Assembly (NCBI GenBank): GCA_026398875.1 | Contig: JAPLSB010000009.1 | Span: forward strand, 1 to 64,000 | DNA length: 64,000 nt | DNA from: Gammaproteobacteria bacterium | GTDB lineage: Bacteria; Pseudomonadota; Gammaproteobacteria; Nevskiales; Nevskiaceae | Direction: 5' to 3' | Part shown: positions 27,078 through 35,628 of the stretch, one piece after another | How positions within the stretch are numbered: position 1 is the stretch's first letter | How the letters are laid out: each line of letters opens with the position of its first letter | Translations under genes and position numbers: made by a program | The notes under the pieces: generated by a model | Told to the model about the DNA's origin: nothing | The model's database searches: none | What the model saw: the letters and a program-made list of their open reading frames with translations, nothing else

Positions 27078-27718
27078 TGGCCTGGACCCGTGAACAGATG
27101 GCCGCCCGCGCCGCGAAGGAACTGCGCGATGGCTACTACGTGAACCTCGGCATCGGCATCCCGACGCTGGTTGCCAACATGATTCCGGACGGCATGACGG
27201 TCACGCTGCAAAGCGAGAACGGCATGCTTGGCATGGGGCCGTTTCCGTATGAAGGCGAGCAGGACGCCGACCTGATCAACGCCGGCAAGCAGACCATCAC
27301 CGAACTGCCGCAGACCAGCTATTTCAGCAGTGCCGACTCGTTCGGCATGATCCGCGGCGGCCATATCCAGCTGTCGATCCTCGGCGGCATGCAGGTCGAC
27401 GAAAAGGGCGACCTCGCCAACTGGATGGTGCCCGGCAAGATGATCAAGGGCATGGGTGGGGCGATGGATCTGGTCGCCGGCGTGCCGCGCGTGGTCGTGG
27501 TCATGGACCATCGCGAGAAAGGCGGTGACCCGAAGTTCCTGAAGGCCTGCACGCTGCCGCTGACCGGCAAGGGTGTCGTTGACCTTTTGATCACAGACCT
27601 CGCCGTGTTCGAGATCGACCGCCGTGGTGGCGGCGTCAAGCTCACGGAGCTGGCCGATGGCGTGACGCTGGACGAACTGCGTGCCTGCACCGGTGCTGCG
27701 TTCACGGTTGCCCTGTAG
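27077..27718 (+). CDS. 3-oxoacid CoA-transferase, subunit B
   Basis: A 213-residue beta subunit with the catalytic glutamate E47 in [12 protein letters not shown] and the typical [37 protein letters not shown] and [16 protein letters not shown] blocks. It forms the active enzyme with subunit A, to which it is translationally coupled. An intrinsic terminator follows at 27742-27780, ending this operon before the envelope module. Confidence 0.92.
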   Translation: MAWTREQMAARAAKELRDGYYVNLGIGIPTLVANMIPDGMTVTLQSENGMLGMGPFPYEGEQDADLINAGKQTITELPQTSYFSSADSFGMIRGGHIQLSILGGMQVDEKGDLANWMVPGKMIKGMGGAMDLVAGVPRVVVVMDHREKGGDPKFLKACTLPLTGKGVVDLLITDLAVFEIDRRGGGVKLTELADGVTLDELRACTGAAFTVAL

Positions 27719-27741
27719 CGGCGACCGTACAGCGGTACCGA

Positions 27742-27780
27742 GGGCGGCCCCCACCGGAAGTTGGGGTGCCGCCCTTTTTT
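27742..27780 (+). terminator. intrinsic terminator after the CoA-transferase operon
   Basis: A GC-rich stem (gggcggcccccac with gttggggtgccgccc) is followed by a run of six T. It lies 24 bases after the subunit B stop. Confidence 0.88.
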
Positions 27781-27861
27781 GTTGTTGCATGTTGCGTTGC
27801 GGTCGAACGATAGTCGCCGCCCGCAGCAATCAAACAAGCTGCGGTGCTTGCAATTAGAAAA

Positions 27862-27879
27862 CAATATGGCACCATACGA
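27862..27879. promoter_or_regulatory. palindromic operator, copy 3
   Basis: CAATATGGCACCATACGA, 464 bases upstream of the DUF1329 gene that opens the envelope module. Half-sites agree at five of nine positions, the weakest of the five, but the core ATGGNACCATACGA matches the others. Confidence 0.65.
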
Positions 27880-28079
27880 TCAGTCCCTGATCAGGCCGTT
27901 GCGAAGCACGCGTTCACACCCGGCTGTATGCCGTCGTCGCTGAAAGCGGAACGCATTAGAAGAGCCTGAGGGAGTAGTCGGCACCGTGGCGGTAGCACTG
28001 CGAGACGGATGGGCAAGTCTTGCGGGTCATCGCTCGGGCAGGTGCATCGGAGCCACGGATTCGGGGGAGGAAACAGACC

Positions 28080-28244
28080 ATGAACGACGCAGCTACTGCG
28101 ACCGATCGCGTCGCGCTCCCGGCTGTTTGCCACTCCACATCCGCTGTCGGTCAGCGCGTCGCAGCCCTGGATGAAAGTGCCGTGCATCGGCATCCGAATG
28201 TTTTTCGGCAGCCGTACCTAAGTCTGGGGACTCTCCCCGCCTAG
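28080..28244 (+). CDS. possible 54-residue small protein
   Basis: ATG 28080 is preceded by GGGGGAGGAAACAGACC, a strong ribosome site resembling those of the DUF1329 and DUF1302 genes. The product begins MNDAATATDRVALPAVCHST and has no signal peptide, helix or motif that I recognise. It lies just before the envelope module and after operator copy 3. It could be a real small protein, a leader peptide or chance; the ribosome site is the only positive evidence. Confidence 0.35.
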   Translation: MNDAATATDRVALPAVCHSTSAVGQRVAALDESAVHRHPNVFRQPYLSLGTLPA

Positions 28245-28325
28245 CCAACAATCGTTTGCCACGCAGTCGGGCGGCTGGAGTCCTTCGCCTGTCTAGCAGC
28301 CGTATCCATCTGGAGGAACTACACC

Positions 28326-29717
28326 ATGCGTATCAGAAAGTACGATTTCGATTACTCCCGCAGAAAGATGATGGCCAACGTTGCCGCCGGTGTTGGCGGT
28401 GGCGTGCTCGCGCCAGTCTGGCCGACGATCGCCGCCACCGGCGAAGTCACCAAGGCCTACCCGGATGAAGTGACGTCGATCGAAGTCAACACCAAGGGCA
28501 AGATCAAGGTTGGTGACGAGATCACCGCCAAGAACGTCGAACACGTCAAGCACCTGCTCGACCCGATCTTCTACGAGCAGGTCTCCAAGCACGGCCGCAA
28601 GTTCAAGATCCGCGCCCCCACGAAGAACATCTCCGAGATGTTCCCGTACCAGTACATGGAAGCCACGCTGAAGAACTATGGCAAGGCCAAGTTCGACGAC
28701 ACCGGCAACGTGATCGAAGCGGCGACCGGCGGTCCGTGGATCGGCGGCAACCCGTTCCCGGACATCAAGACCGGCGACGAAGGCATCGCCAACCTGACGC
28801 TTAGCTGGGGCCGTCACGACATGTCGCAGTACGCCGTGCGCGACTTCGACATCAACCCGGATGGCTCGCCGGCCTACACGTACGACTTCTTCTGGACCGA
28901 GCTGAATACCACCGCTCGTACCGGCAAGGACAAGTACTTCAAGAACAAGACCGACATGCTGCGCTTCCAGTCGGTGTTCTTCACCAGCCCGCAGGAACAG
29001 GCTGGCGCCTCGTTCCTGGTGCCGTGGTACTACGACCAGCGCAAGTTCCCGGAAATCTACGGCTACCTGCCGCAGTTCCGCCGCGTTCGCCAGTTCCCGG
29101 CGAACCAGCGCTTCGAACCGCTGGTTCCGGGCATCACGCTGTTCCTGTCCGACGCCTGGGCAGCCGGCGATCCGATGCGCACCTGGGGCAACACCAAGAT
29201 CGTTGGCCGCGAACCGCATCTCGCAGCACTCGGCGGCAACTTCCGCGGTGAAGAGCATCCGAACTGGGAAAACCACAACCGTCATGGCGGTCCGAAGGGT
29301 CAGACCTTCATGGACTACACGATGGAACTGGTGCCCGAGTGCGTGGTGATCGAATCGGAGCCGACGGGCTATCCGCGTGCACCGGTCGGCAAGAAGAAGA
29401 TCTGGGTCGACGTTCGCAACGCGATGGTCATCGCCTACATCACCTACGACCGTCGCGGCGCGATCTGGAAGCAGGTGGATCCGGCGTTCGGTCCGCAGAT
29501 TCAGGGCAAGTTCGTCAACAAGGACGAAACCGGCCATCCGAACTGGTCGTGGACCTCGGTGCACATCCACGACATCCAGTCGAACCGCATGTCGCTGCTG
29601 AACCACGTGAAGCAGATCTCCGGTGGTTACTCCAGCGCCTACTACTCGCCGGACGAGAACGCCGTCTACGAGAAGTTCTGCACCCAATCCGCCATCGCGC
29701 GACTTGGCACTGTCTGA
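28326..29717 (+). CDS. DUF1329 protein, Tat-exported (envelope module)
   Basis: A 463-residue paralogue of the protein at 10843-12225. The N-terminus DYSRRKMMANVAAGVGGGVL is a twin-arginine signal. Shared DUF1329 blocks are ATGEVTKAYPDEVTSIEVNT, GGPWIGGNPFPD, SWGRHDMSQYA, FRRVRQFPANQRFEPLVPG and SDAWAAGDPMRTWGN. A GGAGGA ribosome site precedes ATG 28326. It opens a same-strand series with YCF48, DUF1302, MMPL and TPR-like proteins, an association known in gammaproteobacterial catabolic clusters. Periplasmic transfer of a hydrophobic compound between the outer-membrane protein and the transporter is a reasonable but unproved role. Confidence 0.88.
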   Translation: MRIRKYDFDYSRRKMMANVAAGVGGGVLAPVWPTIAATGEVTKAYPDEVTSIEVNTKGKIKVGDEITAKNVEHVKHLLDPIFYEQVSKHGRKFKIRAPTKNISEMFPYQYMEATLKNYGKAKFDDTGNVIEAATGGPWIGGNPFPDIKTGDEGIANLTLSWGRHDMSQYAVRDFDINPDGSPAYTYDFFWTELNTTARTGKDKYFKNKTDMLRFQSVFFTSPQEQAGASFLVPWYYDQRKFPEIYGYLPQFRRVRQFPANQRFEPLVPGITLFLSDAWAAGDPMRTWGNTKIVGREPHLAALGGNFRGEEHPNWENHNRHGGPKGQTFMDYTMELVPECVVIESEPTGYPRAPVGKKKIWVDVRNAMVIAYITYDRRGAIWKQVDPAFGPQIQGKFVNKDETGHPNWSWTSVHIHDIQSNRMSLLNHVKQISGGYSSAYYSPDENAVYEKFCTQSAIARLGTV

Positions 29718-29741
29718 GGCCAACCTCCGGCCCAGAACCTT

Positions 29742-29774
29742 CCTCTCCGTCCGGCCTCAAGCCGGGCGGAGAGG
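29742..29774 (+). other. intercistronic hairpin
   Basis: Stem cctctccgtccggc with gccgggcggagagg, loop ctcaa, between the DUF1329 and YCF48 genes. There is no T run, so it is more likely a processing or stabilising element, or a partial attenuator that sets DUF1329 above its downstream genes, than a full terminator. Confidence 0.65.
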
Positions 29775-29790
29775 CTTTCAGGAGAATCAT

Positions 29791-30780
29791 GTGCGTTCAG
29801 CAATCTTCAGCGTCATTGGTGCAGCGGTTCTCGGCGTGGCGTCAGTGGCCTCTGCCGCAGACACGGCAGGCGGCGTCATTCGCACGCTGGCGCAAGGCAT
29901 CCCGCATTCGGCGTACTTCGGTGTCAGCTTTGACGCCGGTCAGGGTGTCGCAGTCGGCATGGGTGGCGCGATCGCCGGCAGCGCCGATGGCGGGAAGACC
30001 TGGACGCCCGTCAAGCAGGACGTCACCGATGCAGCGCTGCTGGCCGTCGAGCGCCGTGGCAGCCACAGCATCGCCGTCGGTCAGGCGGGGCTGGTGCTGA
30101 TCGAGGAAAGCCCGGGCCAGTGGGTCAAGGGACAGAGCGGCATCGAAAACCGCTTGCTGTCGGTCAGCGTCAATTCGGCCGGCCTGGCAATTGCCGGCGG
30201 CGAGTTCGGCACGCTGATCCGCTCGGACGATGGCGGCAAGACCTGGACTTCGGCAGCGCCGGACTGGAGCCAGTACGCGGACGAAAGTGCCCCCGGCACT
30301 GGCGAGCCGACGATCTACAGCGTGCATGTCGCCGAATCCGGCGACATCACCATTGCAGGCGAATTCGGACTGATCTTCAGGCTCGACGCCAACAGCGCGC
30401 AGTGGCGCGTGCTGAACCCGCTGGTCGCCGGCACGCCGACGATCTTCGCGACTCATCTTTCCGACAGCGCCTTGCGCAACAGCTACGCCGTCGGTCAGCG
30501 CGGGCAGGTGCTGATCTCGACCGATGGCGGTGAAACCTGGGTCCAGAATCGCGTCAAGACCGAGTCGAACTTCCTTGGTGTTGCTTCGGCACCGGGTGGC
30601 CGCGTGGTGATCACCGGCATGCGCGTGATGGCCACCAGCAAGGACGGCGGCATCACGTGGAATCAGGTGACCGAAGGCGACGTGACCACCGACTGGTATC
30701 AGGCGGTCAGAACCGAATCGAACTCGGGCAAGGTCATCGCCGTTGGACACGCGGGCCGGATCATCGAGATCGGCGGCTAG
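29791..30780 (+). CDS. YCF48/BNR-repeat beta-propeller protein, periplasmic
   Basis: A 329-residue exported protein: signal peptide (SAIFSVIGAAVLGVASVASA) then repeated BNR/YCF48-like blades with the Asp-box pattern SxDGGxTW, seen as SADGGKTWTPV, SDDGGKTWTSA, STDGGETWVQN and SKDGGITWNQV. YCF48 proteins are assembly factors for photosystem II, and bacterial homologues often accompany DUF1302/MMPL genes, where they may assist assembly of the envelope complex. The start is GTG 29791 with AGGAG six bases upstream. It is the second gene of the envelope module. Confidence 0.85.
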   Translation: MRSAIFSVIGAAVLGVASVASAADTAGGVIRTLAQGIPHSAYFGVSFDAGQGVAVGMGGAIAGSADGGKTWTPVKQDVTDAALLAVERRGSHSIAVGQAGLVLIEESPGQWVKGQSGIENRLLSVSVNSAGLAIAGGEFGTLIRSDDGGKTWTSAAPDWSQYADESAPGTGEPTIYSVHVAESGDITIAGEFGLIFRLDANSAQWRVLNPLVAGTPTIFATHLSDSALRNSYAVGQRGQVLISTDGGETWVQNRVKTESNFLGVASAPGGRVVITGMRVMATSKDGGITWNQVTEGDVTTDWYQAVRTESNSGKVIAVGHAGRIIEIGG

Positions 30781-30877
30781 AACACGGCATTCAAGGCAGG
30801 GGCGTCTTGCGTAGCACCGCATTGATGACGGTGCGCGCCGAGACGGCATTTCATTACTAGAACGCGGGAGGGGAAAC

Positions 30878-32986
30878 ATGAAACTGAATACGGCAAAGCA
30901 ATTCGGTGCTTTGGCGGTAGGCCTGACGGCACTGTCGCCGCTGGTCACCGAGGCCGCGGGTGGCGCAGGTTCCAAGTTCCTGGGTGGTGACTTTTCCTAT
31001 AACGGCTTCGTTCGCTGGGACGTCGCATTCAGCACCGACGATCGCGTGCAGCAGGCCAACCAGTTTGGTGACCTTGCCAACGGCGTGCCGATTCGCCGTG
31101 TGGTCGGCAACCCGGCGCTGAACTTCGCGCAGCCGCTGCTGCCGACTGACGCACTGATCGGCCCGGCCGGCATCATCCCGCTCGGCGGACTGGCCGTGCT
31201 GCCGCCGACCGAAGGCGTGTCCGATCTGCAGGGCACCAACGACACGTTCACCCGCTACGTGCCGAAGAAGAACCAGCTGATCAATTACAACCTGCTGCGC
31301 TTCGAGATCACGCCGACGCTCGCCTGGGGCGACTGGTCGCTGATCACGCGCCTGCGCGCGGCCTACCATCCGGATCATCTCGGGATGGAAGAATTCGCTG
31401 CCGGCGACTACGCCAACATAAACGGCGGCTTTGACGGTGGCACCACGCCGGACCGCCAGTTCCAGGGCCGTCCCGACAAGCTCGGCTATGCGGTCGACGA
31501 CCAGAAGAACCCACTGCTGTTCGAGCGCTCCGGCCGTAACTGGATGGTCGACTTGCCGGCGTTCTTCCTGCAGTGGAACAGCGGCAACACCACGGTCCGC
31601 ATCGGCAACCAGACGGTGGCTTGGGGCCAGCTGCTGTTCTTCCGCATCATGGATACCGCGAACGGCCTCGACCTTCGCCGCCACCTGATTCTGAATCGTG
31701 CGGTCGAGGAATACGCCGACTCTCGTTCTTCGGCGCCGGGCATCCGCATCACCACGCAGATCACCGACCAGATTTCCGGTGACTTCTTCGCCCAGCAGTT
31801 CATTCCGACCATCCTCAACAGCGTCAACACCTCGTACAACGTGGTGCCGTCGCAGTTCTACCTGCACGATCGCTACTGGCAGGATGGCGACTACCGCAAG
31901 GCCAACCTCGGCATCCGTTTCAAGGGCGAGTTCGGCAACTACAACCTGCAGGCGATGTACACCCGCCGCTACAACCCGCTGGGTGCGATCCGCTGGACGC
32001 AGTCGGGCGTCAGCAAGTCGCTGCCGAACTCGAACGTGCTGGGTCTGGCCTTCAACCAGTACTGCAATCTGGTGCTTGGCACCGGTGGCGATGGCTGCGG
32101 TCCGATCCTCGCGGGCACCCCGTTCGAAGTCGCACCGGCCGGCGTGTTCACTGCCGAGGAATGGTTCAACTACGCCGGCTACATCAAGCTCGACGGTCTG
32201 GAAGGTCTGGATCGCGCGATCGACGAATTCGACTCGTCGCAGCAGCTGCTGGCGCGTCCGGTCAACGGTGATTTCGCTGCTGCCGAAGGTCAGCTGAGCG
32301 CCTTCTTCGTTGCAGCCGAAGGCCTGCATGGCCACATCGAGCGCAAGTACTTCCAGGAAAACGTGTTCGGTCTTGGCGGCGGCTATGTGACCGAAGCGGA
32401 GCCGGGCTCGATCTTCGACCAGATCATCATGAATCTGGAAGCGACCTACACGCCGAAGCGCGTGTTCACGGCCGTCGACCTGCGTCAGGGCTTCGACAAG
32501 CGCAGCGAGATCCAGGTCGGCTTCGTCGCCGAAAAGTATCAGCGCTTCTCCACCGAGTTCCCGGCCACCTACATGGTGTTCCAGTACCTCTGGCAGAAGG
32601 AAAGCGACCTCGTCGGCCTGTTGCTGGATGGCTACGGCAGCGAAAACTATTCGAGCCGTGGCGTGCAGCTGGATGCAGCCGTGCCGACCAGCGCCAACCC
32701 GAAGATCACGCCGGGAATCAAGGCTGGCGCGAACTACGCGGTGTTCGCGATGCTGCAGCCGTTCCCGAACTACATCTGGGAAGCGAGCTTCGCGACGCTG
32801 GTCGATGTGCAGGGTGGCGTGCTGTTCCAGCCCGGCGTGGTCTGGAAGCCGCGCGGCAACATCACGCTGAACATGTTCTACAACTTCGTGCACGACAACG
32901 CGTGGGGCAACAATCCCAACAAGAACATCGTGCATCTGATCAGCCAGACCAATGAACTGACGCTGCGCCTGGGCTATCAGTTCTGA
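30878..32986 (+). CDS. DUF1302 outer-membrane protein
   Basis: A 702-residue predicted outer-membrane beta-barrel of the DUF1302 family. A signal peptide (QFGALAVGLTALSPLVTEA) is followed by the family-typical GGDFSYNGFVRWDVAFSTDD, FLQWNSGNTTVRIGNQTVAW, LFFRIMDTANGLDLRRHL and the C-terminal strand TNELTLRLGYQF ending in phenylalanine, the usual barrel-assembly signal. A GGGAGGGGAAAC ribosome site precedes ATG 30878. Co-occurrence with DUF1329 and MMPL proteins suggests an outer-membrane channel for hydrophobic compounds. A terminator-like hairpin at 33011-33044 follows. Confidence 0.9.
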   Translation: MKLNTAKQFGALAVGLTALSPLVTEAAGGAGSKFLGGDFSYNGFVRWDVAFSTDDRVQQANQFGDLANGVPIRRVVGNPALNFAQPLLPTDALIGPAGIIPLGGLAVLPPTEGVSDLQGTNDTFTRYVPKKNQLINYNLLRFEITPTLAWGDWSLITRLRAAYHPDHLGMEEFAAGDYANINGGFDGGTTPDRQFQGRPDKLGYAVDDQKNPLLFERSGRNWMVDLPAFFLQWNSGNTTVRIGNQTVAWGQLLFFRIMDTANGLDLRRHLILNRAVEEYADSRSSAPGIRITTQITDQISGDFFAQQFIPTILNSVNTSYNVVPSQFYLHDRYWQDGDYRKANLGIRFKGEFGNYNLQAMYTRRYNPLGAIRWTQSGVSKSLPNSNVLGLAFNQYCNLVLGTGGDGCGPILAGTPFEVAPAGVFTAEEWFNYAGYIKLDGLEGLDRAIDEFDSSQQLLARPVNGDFAAAEGQLSAFFVAAEGLHGHIERKYFQENVFGLGGGYVTEAEPGSIFDQIIMNLEATYTPKRVFTAVDLRQGFDKRSEIQVGFVAEKYQRFSTEFPATYMVFQYLWQKESDLVGLLLDGYGSENYSSRGVQLDAAVPTSANPKITPGIKAGANYAVFAMLQPFPNYIWEASFATLVDVQGGVLFQPGVVWKPRGNITLNMFYNFVHDNAWGNNPNKNIVHLISQTNELTLRLGYQF

Positions 32987-33010
32987 TTGTCAATTGTTGT
33001 CGCTGCAAGG

Positions 33011-33044
33011 GACGAACCGGATGCCCAACGGCATCCGGTTCGTT
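33011..33044 (+). terminator. hairpin after the DUF1302 gene
   Basis: Perfect stem gaaccggatgcc/ggcatccggttc with loop caac followed by gttt. It probably terminates part of the transcription before the MMPL gene, lowering transporter expression relative to the outer-membrane protein. Confidence 0.75.
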
Positions 33045-33147
33045 TACAAGTAGAGCCTCGCATCTGCCTTGTTTCGCCGCCGTTCAGTCATTGCCGATCA
33101 AGGATTGACTGCGCCATTTCTGTTGAGCCTCAGACCTGAAGAACGCC

Positions 33148-35601
33148 ATGTCCTCTGCCCCCAACGCAATGCCCCTACGCTTCCGGATCGCCAAGTGGGT
33201 GATGGACCGCCGCGCCATGGTCTCGGTGTGGTTCGTGCTTGTCACCTTGGCCTTCGCGGCCGGCATTCCGCGCGTCGAGATCAAGACGATCTTTGCCGAC
33301 CTGCTACCGCAGGACGACGAGTTCGTGAAGATCTACAATGCCCATCCGAACTTCGGCAATCCGCTGACGATGTTCGTGATGATCAAGCGCAAGAACGGCG
33401 ATATCTATCACGCCGAAACCTTGCAGAAGGTCTGGGATCTGACTCGCGCGGTCGACTTGACCGAAGGCGTTGACCACGACCAGATCATCTCGATCTCCAC
33501 CGAAAAGCTGCGCTACGTCGAAGCCACACCGCAGGGTGTGGACGTGCGTCCGCTGATGGGTGATGCCGTGCCGAAGGACCCGGCCGAAGTGGAAGACTTC
33601 CGCCGTCGTGTCGCCCAGTCGCCGAATGCGCGCAACTTCTACGTGTCCGCCGATGGTTCGTCGACCTTGATCAGCGCGACCTTCCAGACCTCGGTGCAGT
33701 ACGGCGTGGCGTTCAACTATGTCGACGGCCTGGTCAAGTCTGCCGCCGACGAAAATCACGAAGTGTTTCTTGCTGGCCAGCCAGCGCTGACCGGCTGGGT
33801 CTACCGCTTCCAGAAGCAGACCTACCAGATCTTCGGCGTCACCTGCGCGCTGCTGTTCATTGCGCTGGTGCTGTACATGCGCAACGTCGCGGGTGTCGTC
33901 GTGCCGGTGGTCTGCGCCGCGATGGCCGGCGTCTGGGGCTTCGGCTTCATCGGCTGGGTCGGCTTCCCGGTCGAACCCCTGCTGATGATCGTGCCGCTGC
34001 TGCTGGTGGCCCGAACGTTCTCGCATTGCATCCAGTTCACCGAGCGCTACTACGAAGTGCTCAAGCACCTCGGTGACAAGCGCAAGGCGGCTGAAGTGAC
34101 GATGGGCGTGATGATGGCGCCGTCGATCCTCGGCATCATGACCGACGTGTTCGGCATCATCTTCATCGCCATCGCGCCGATCCGCACGATGTACGGCCAC
34201 GCGATCTTTTGCGGCGCCTGGGCACTGTGGATCATCCCGACCGGCGTGTTCCTGATCTCGATCCTGCTGTCGTACCTGCCGCTGCCGAAGAACATCGATC
34301 GCATCACCGGCGGTGGCGGCAAGGAAACCGGCATCCACAAGATCCAGGGTGACCTGCTGCGCAAGATCGCCAGCATCACTTACGGCAAGCCGGCGGTGTA
34401 CACCAGCATCTTCTCGGTGTTCCTGCTGATCTGGGGTGTCTGGGCCTCGTTCGAGATCAAGATCGGCAACCCGGTCGAAGGCTCGAACCTGCTGCACTAC
34501 GACTCCGAGTTCAACACCGCGATTCGTGCGATCAACTCGCAGTTCCCCGGCACCAACACGCTGGAAATCGTCATCGAGGCGAAGAACGACAAGGACGGCA
34601 CCAACCGCGTCGCGCTGTCGGCTGAAGCGATGAAGATCCGCTCGCAGATCCAGGCGATCGTCGAGTCCGATCCGATCCTGAAGCCGCGCGCCACGCTGTC
34701 GTTCAGCGACTACATGTACGAAGGCAACCGCCTGTTCTCCGGCGGCAACCCGCAGTGGCTGCCGGTTGATCCGAACAAGCGCGCTGCATTCGCAGCCGGT
34801 CAGGCGGTGATGTTCGGTTCAAGCCCGCTGAACTTCGGCCACGTGATGGACTTCGAGGCGCAGCACTCGACGGTGTCGCTGTGGTATGCCGACAACAAGC
34901 AGGAAACGGTCGACGCGGCACTGGCCAGCGCGCAGCGTGCGGTCGACATCGTCGGCAAGGATCACGAGGCATTCACCGTGCGTCTCGGTACCGGCTTCAT
35001 CGCGCTGCAGCAGGCGATGAACAACGTGGTGCACCGCTACCACTGGTTCATCCTTGGCATGGTCAACATCGCGATCGCGATCATTGCCGGCTACGCCTAC
35101 CGTTCGGTGGTCGCGGCGATGCTGCTGCTGATACCAGTGAACATGTCTAACTTCCTGCTCAATGCCGCGATGTACTCGCTTGGCATCGGTCTGGACATCA
35201 ACGCGGTGATCGTGGCGGTGATGGGGGTCGGTGTCGGTATCGACTACGGCATCTACCTGCTGTCGCGAATCATCGAGGAGTACCAGGCGCACAACAAGAA
35301 CTGGGAAAAGGCGATCACGGTGGCATTGACCACCACCGGCAAGGCGATCATGTTCACGGCGACGATCATGCTGTCGGGTATCCTGCCGTGGTACTTCCTG
35401 TCCGAGTTCAAGTTCATGGCGGACATGGGCATGCTGCTGGTGGCGATCATGCTGATCAACATGGTTCTGTCGCTGGTGGTGCTGCCGCTGATCATCTGGC
35501 TGGTCAAGCCGAAGTTCGCGGACAACGAAGATCTGGCGGTCGGCGAAAACATCGACCTGTCGCAGTTCATGACCAAGGAGTCGGCGCACGCGAAAGCCTG
35601 A
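33148..35601 (+). CDS. MMPL/RND-superfamily transporter
   Basis: An 817-residue inner-membrane protein with the RND layout: one N-terminal helix (VSVWFVLVTLAFAAGIPRV), a large periplasmic loop, five more helices (from GVTCALLFIALVLYMRNVAG), then a repeat of the same plan (helix near ASITYGKPAVYTSIFSVFLL, loop, five helices). Helix 4 equivalents carry the conserved GVGVGIDYGIYLLSRIIEEY in the second half, which includes the D-Y pair used for proton transfer in MMPL proteins. Such transporters move lipids, hopanoids or hydrophobic substrates. It has no membrane-fusion partner of the AcrA type nearby, so the DUF1329 and YCF48 proteins may take that role. Confidence 0.9.
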   Translation: MSSAPNAMPLRFRIAKWVMDRRAMVSVWFVLVTLAFAAGIPRVEIKTIFADLLPQDDEFVKIYNAHPNFGNPLTMFVMIKRKNGDIYHAETLQKVWDLTRAVDLTEGVDHDQIISISTEKLRYVEATPQGVDVRPLMGDAVPKDPAEVEDFRRRVAQSPNARNFYVSADGSSTLISATFQTSVQYGVAFNYVDGLVKSAADENHEVFLAGQPALTGWVYRFQKQTYQIFGVTCALLFIALVLYMRNVAGVVVPVVCAAMAGVWGFGFIGWVGFPVEPLLMIVPLLLVARTFSHCIQFTERYYEVLKHLGDKRKAAEVTMGVMMAPSILGIMTDVFGIIFIAIAPIRTMYGHAIFCGAWALWIIPTGVFLISILLSYLPLPKNIDRITGGGGKETGIHKIQGDLLRKIASITYGKPAVYTSIFSVFLLIWGVWASFEIKIGNPVEGSNLLHYDSEFNTAIRAINSQFPGTNTLEIVIEAKNDKDGTNRVALSAEAMKIRSQIQAIVESDPILKPRATLSFSDYMYEGNRLFSGGNPQWLPVDPNKRAAFAAGQAVMFGSSPLNFGHVMDFEAQHSTVSLWYADNKQETVDAALASAQRAVDIVGKDHEAFTVRLGTGFIALQQAMNNVVHRYHWFILGMVNIAIAIIAGYAYRSVVAAMLLLIPVNMSNFLLNAAMYSLGIGLDINAVIVAVMGVGVGIDYGIYLLSRIIEEYQAHNKNWEKAITVALTTTGKAIMFTATIMLSGILPWYFLSEFKFMADMGMLLVAIMLINMVLSLVVLPLIIWLVKPKFADNEDLAVGENIDLSQFMTKESAHAKA

Positions 35602-35628
35602 TGCCGGTCTCCTGATGAAGGAGAAGCA

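Larger units (their letters stand above)
27781..28325. other. 545-bp upstream region of the envelope module
   Basis: Between the terminator and the DUF1329 gene. It contains operator copy 3 (27862-27879), an A/T-rich patch around 27845-27870 likely to hold a promoter, and a 54-codon frame with a strong ribosome site. The long leader after the operator could carry further regulation, but I see no clear hairpin. Confidence 0.5.

Noticed and set aside
30857..32935. 692-codon minus-strand frame opposite the DUF1302 gene
   Set aside because: The plus-strand DUF1302 protein has a strong ribosome site, signal peptide and barrel end; the opposite frame has none of these.
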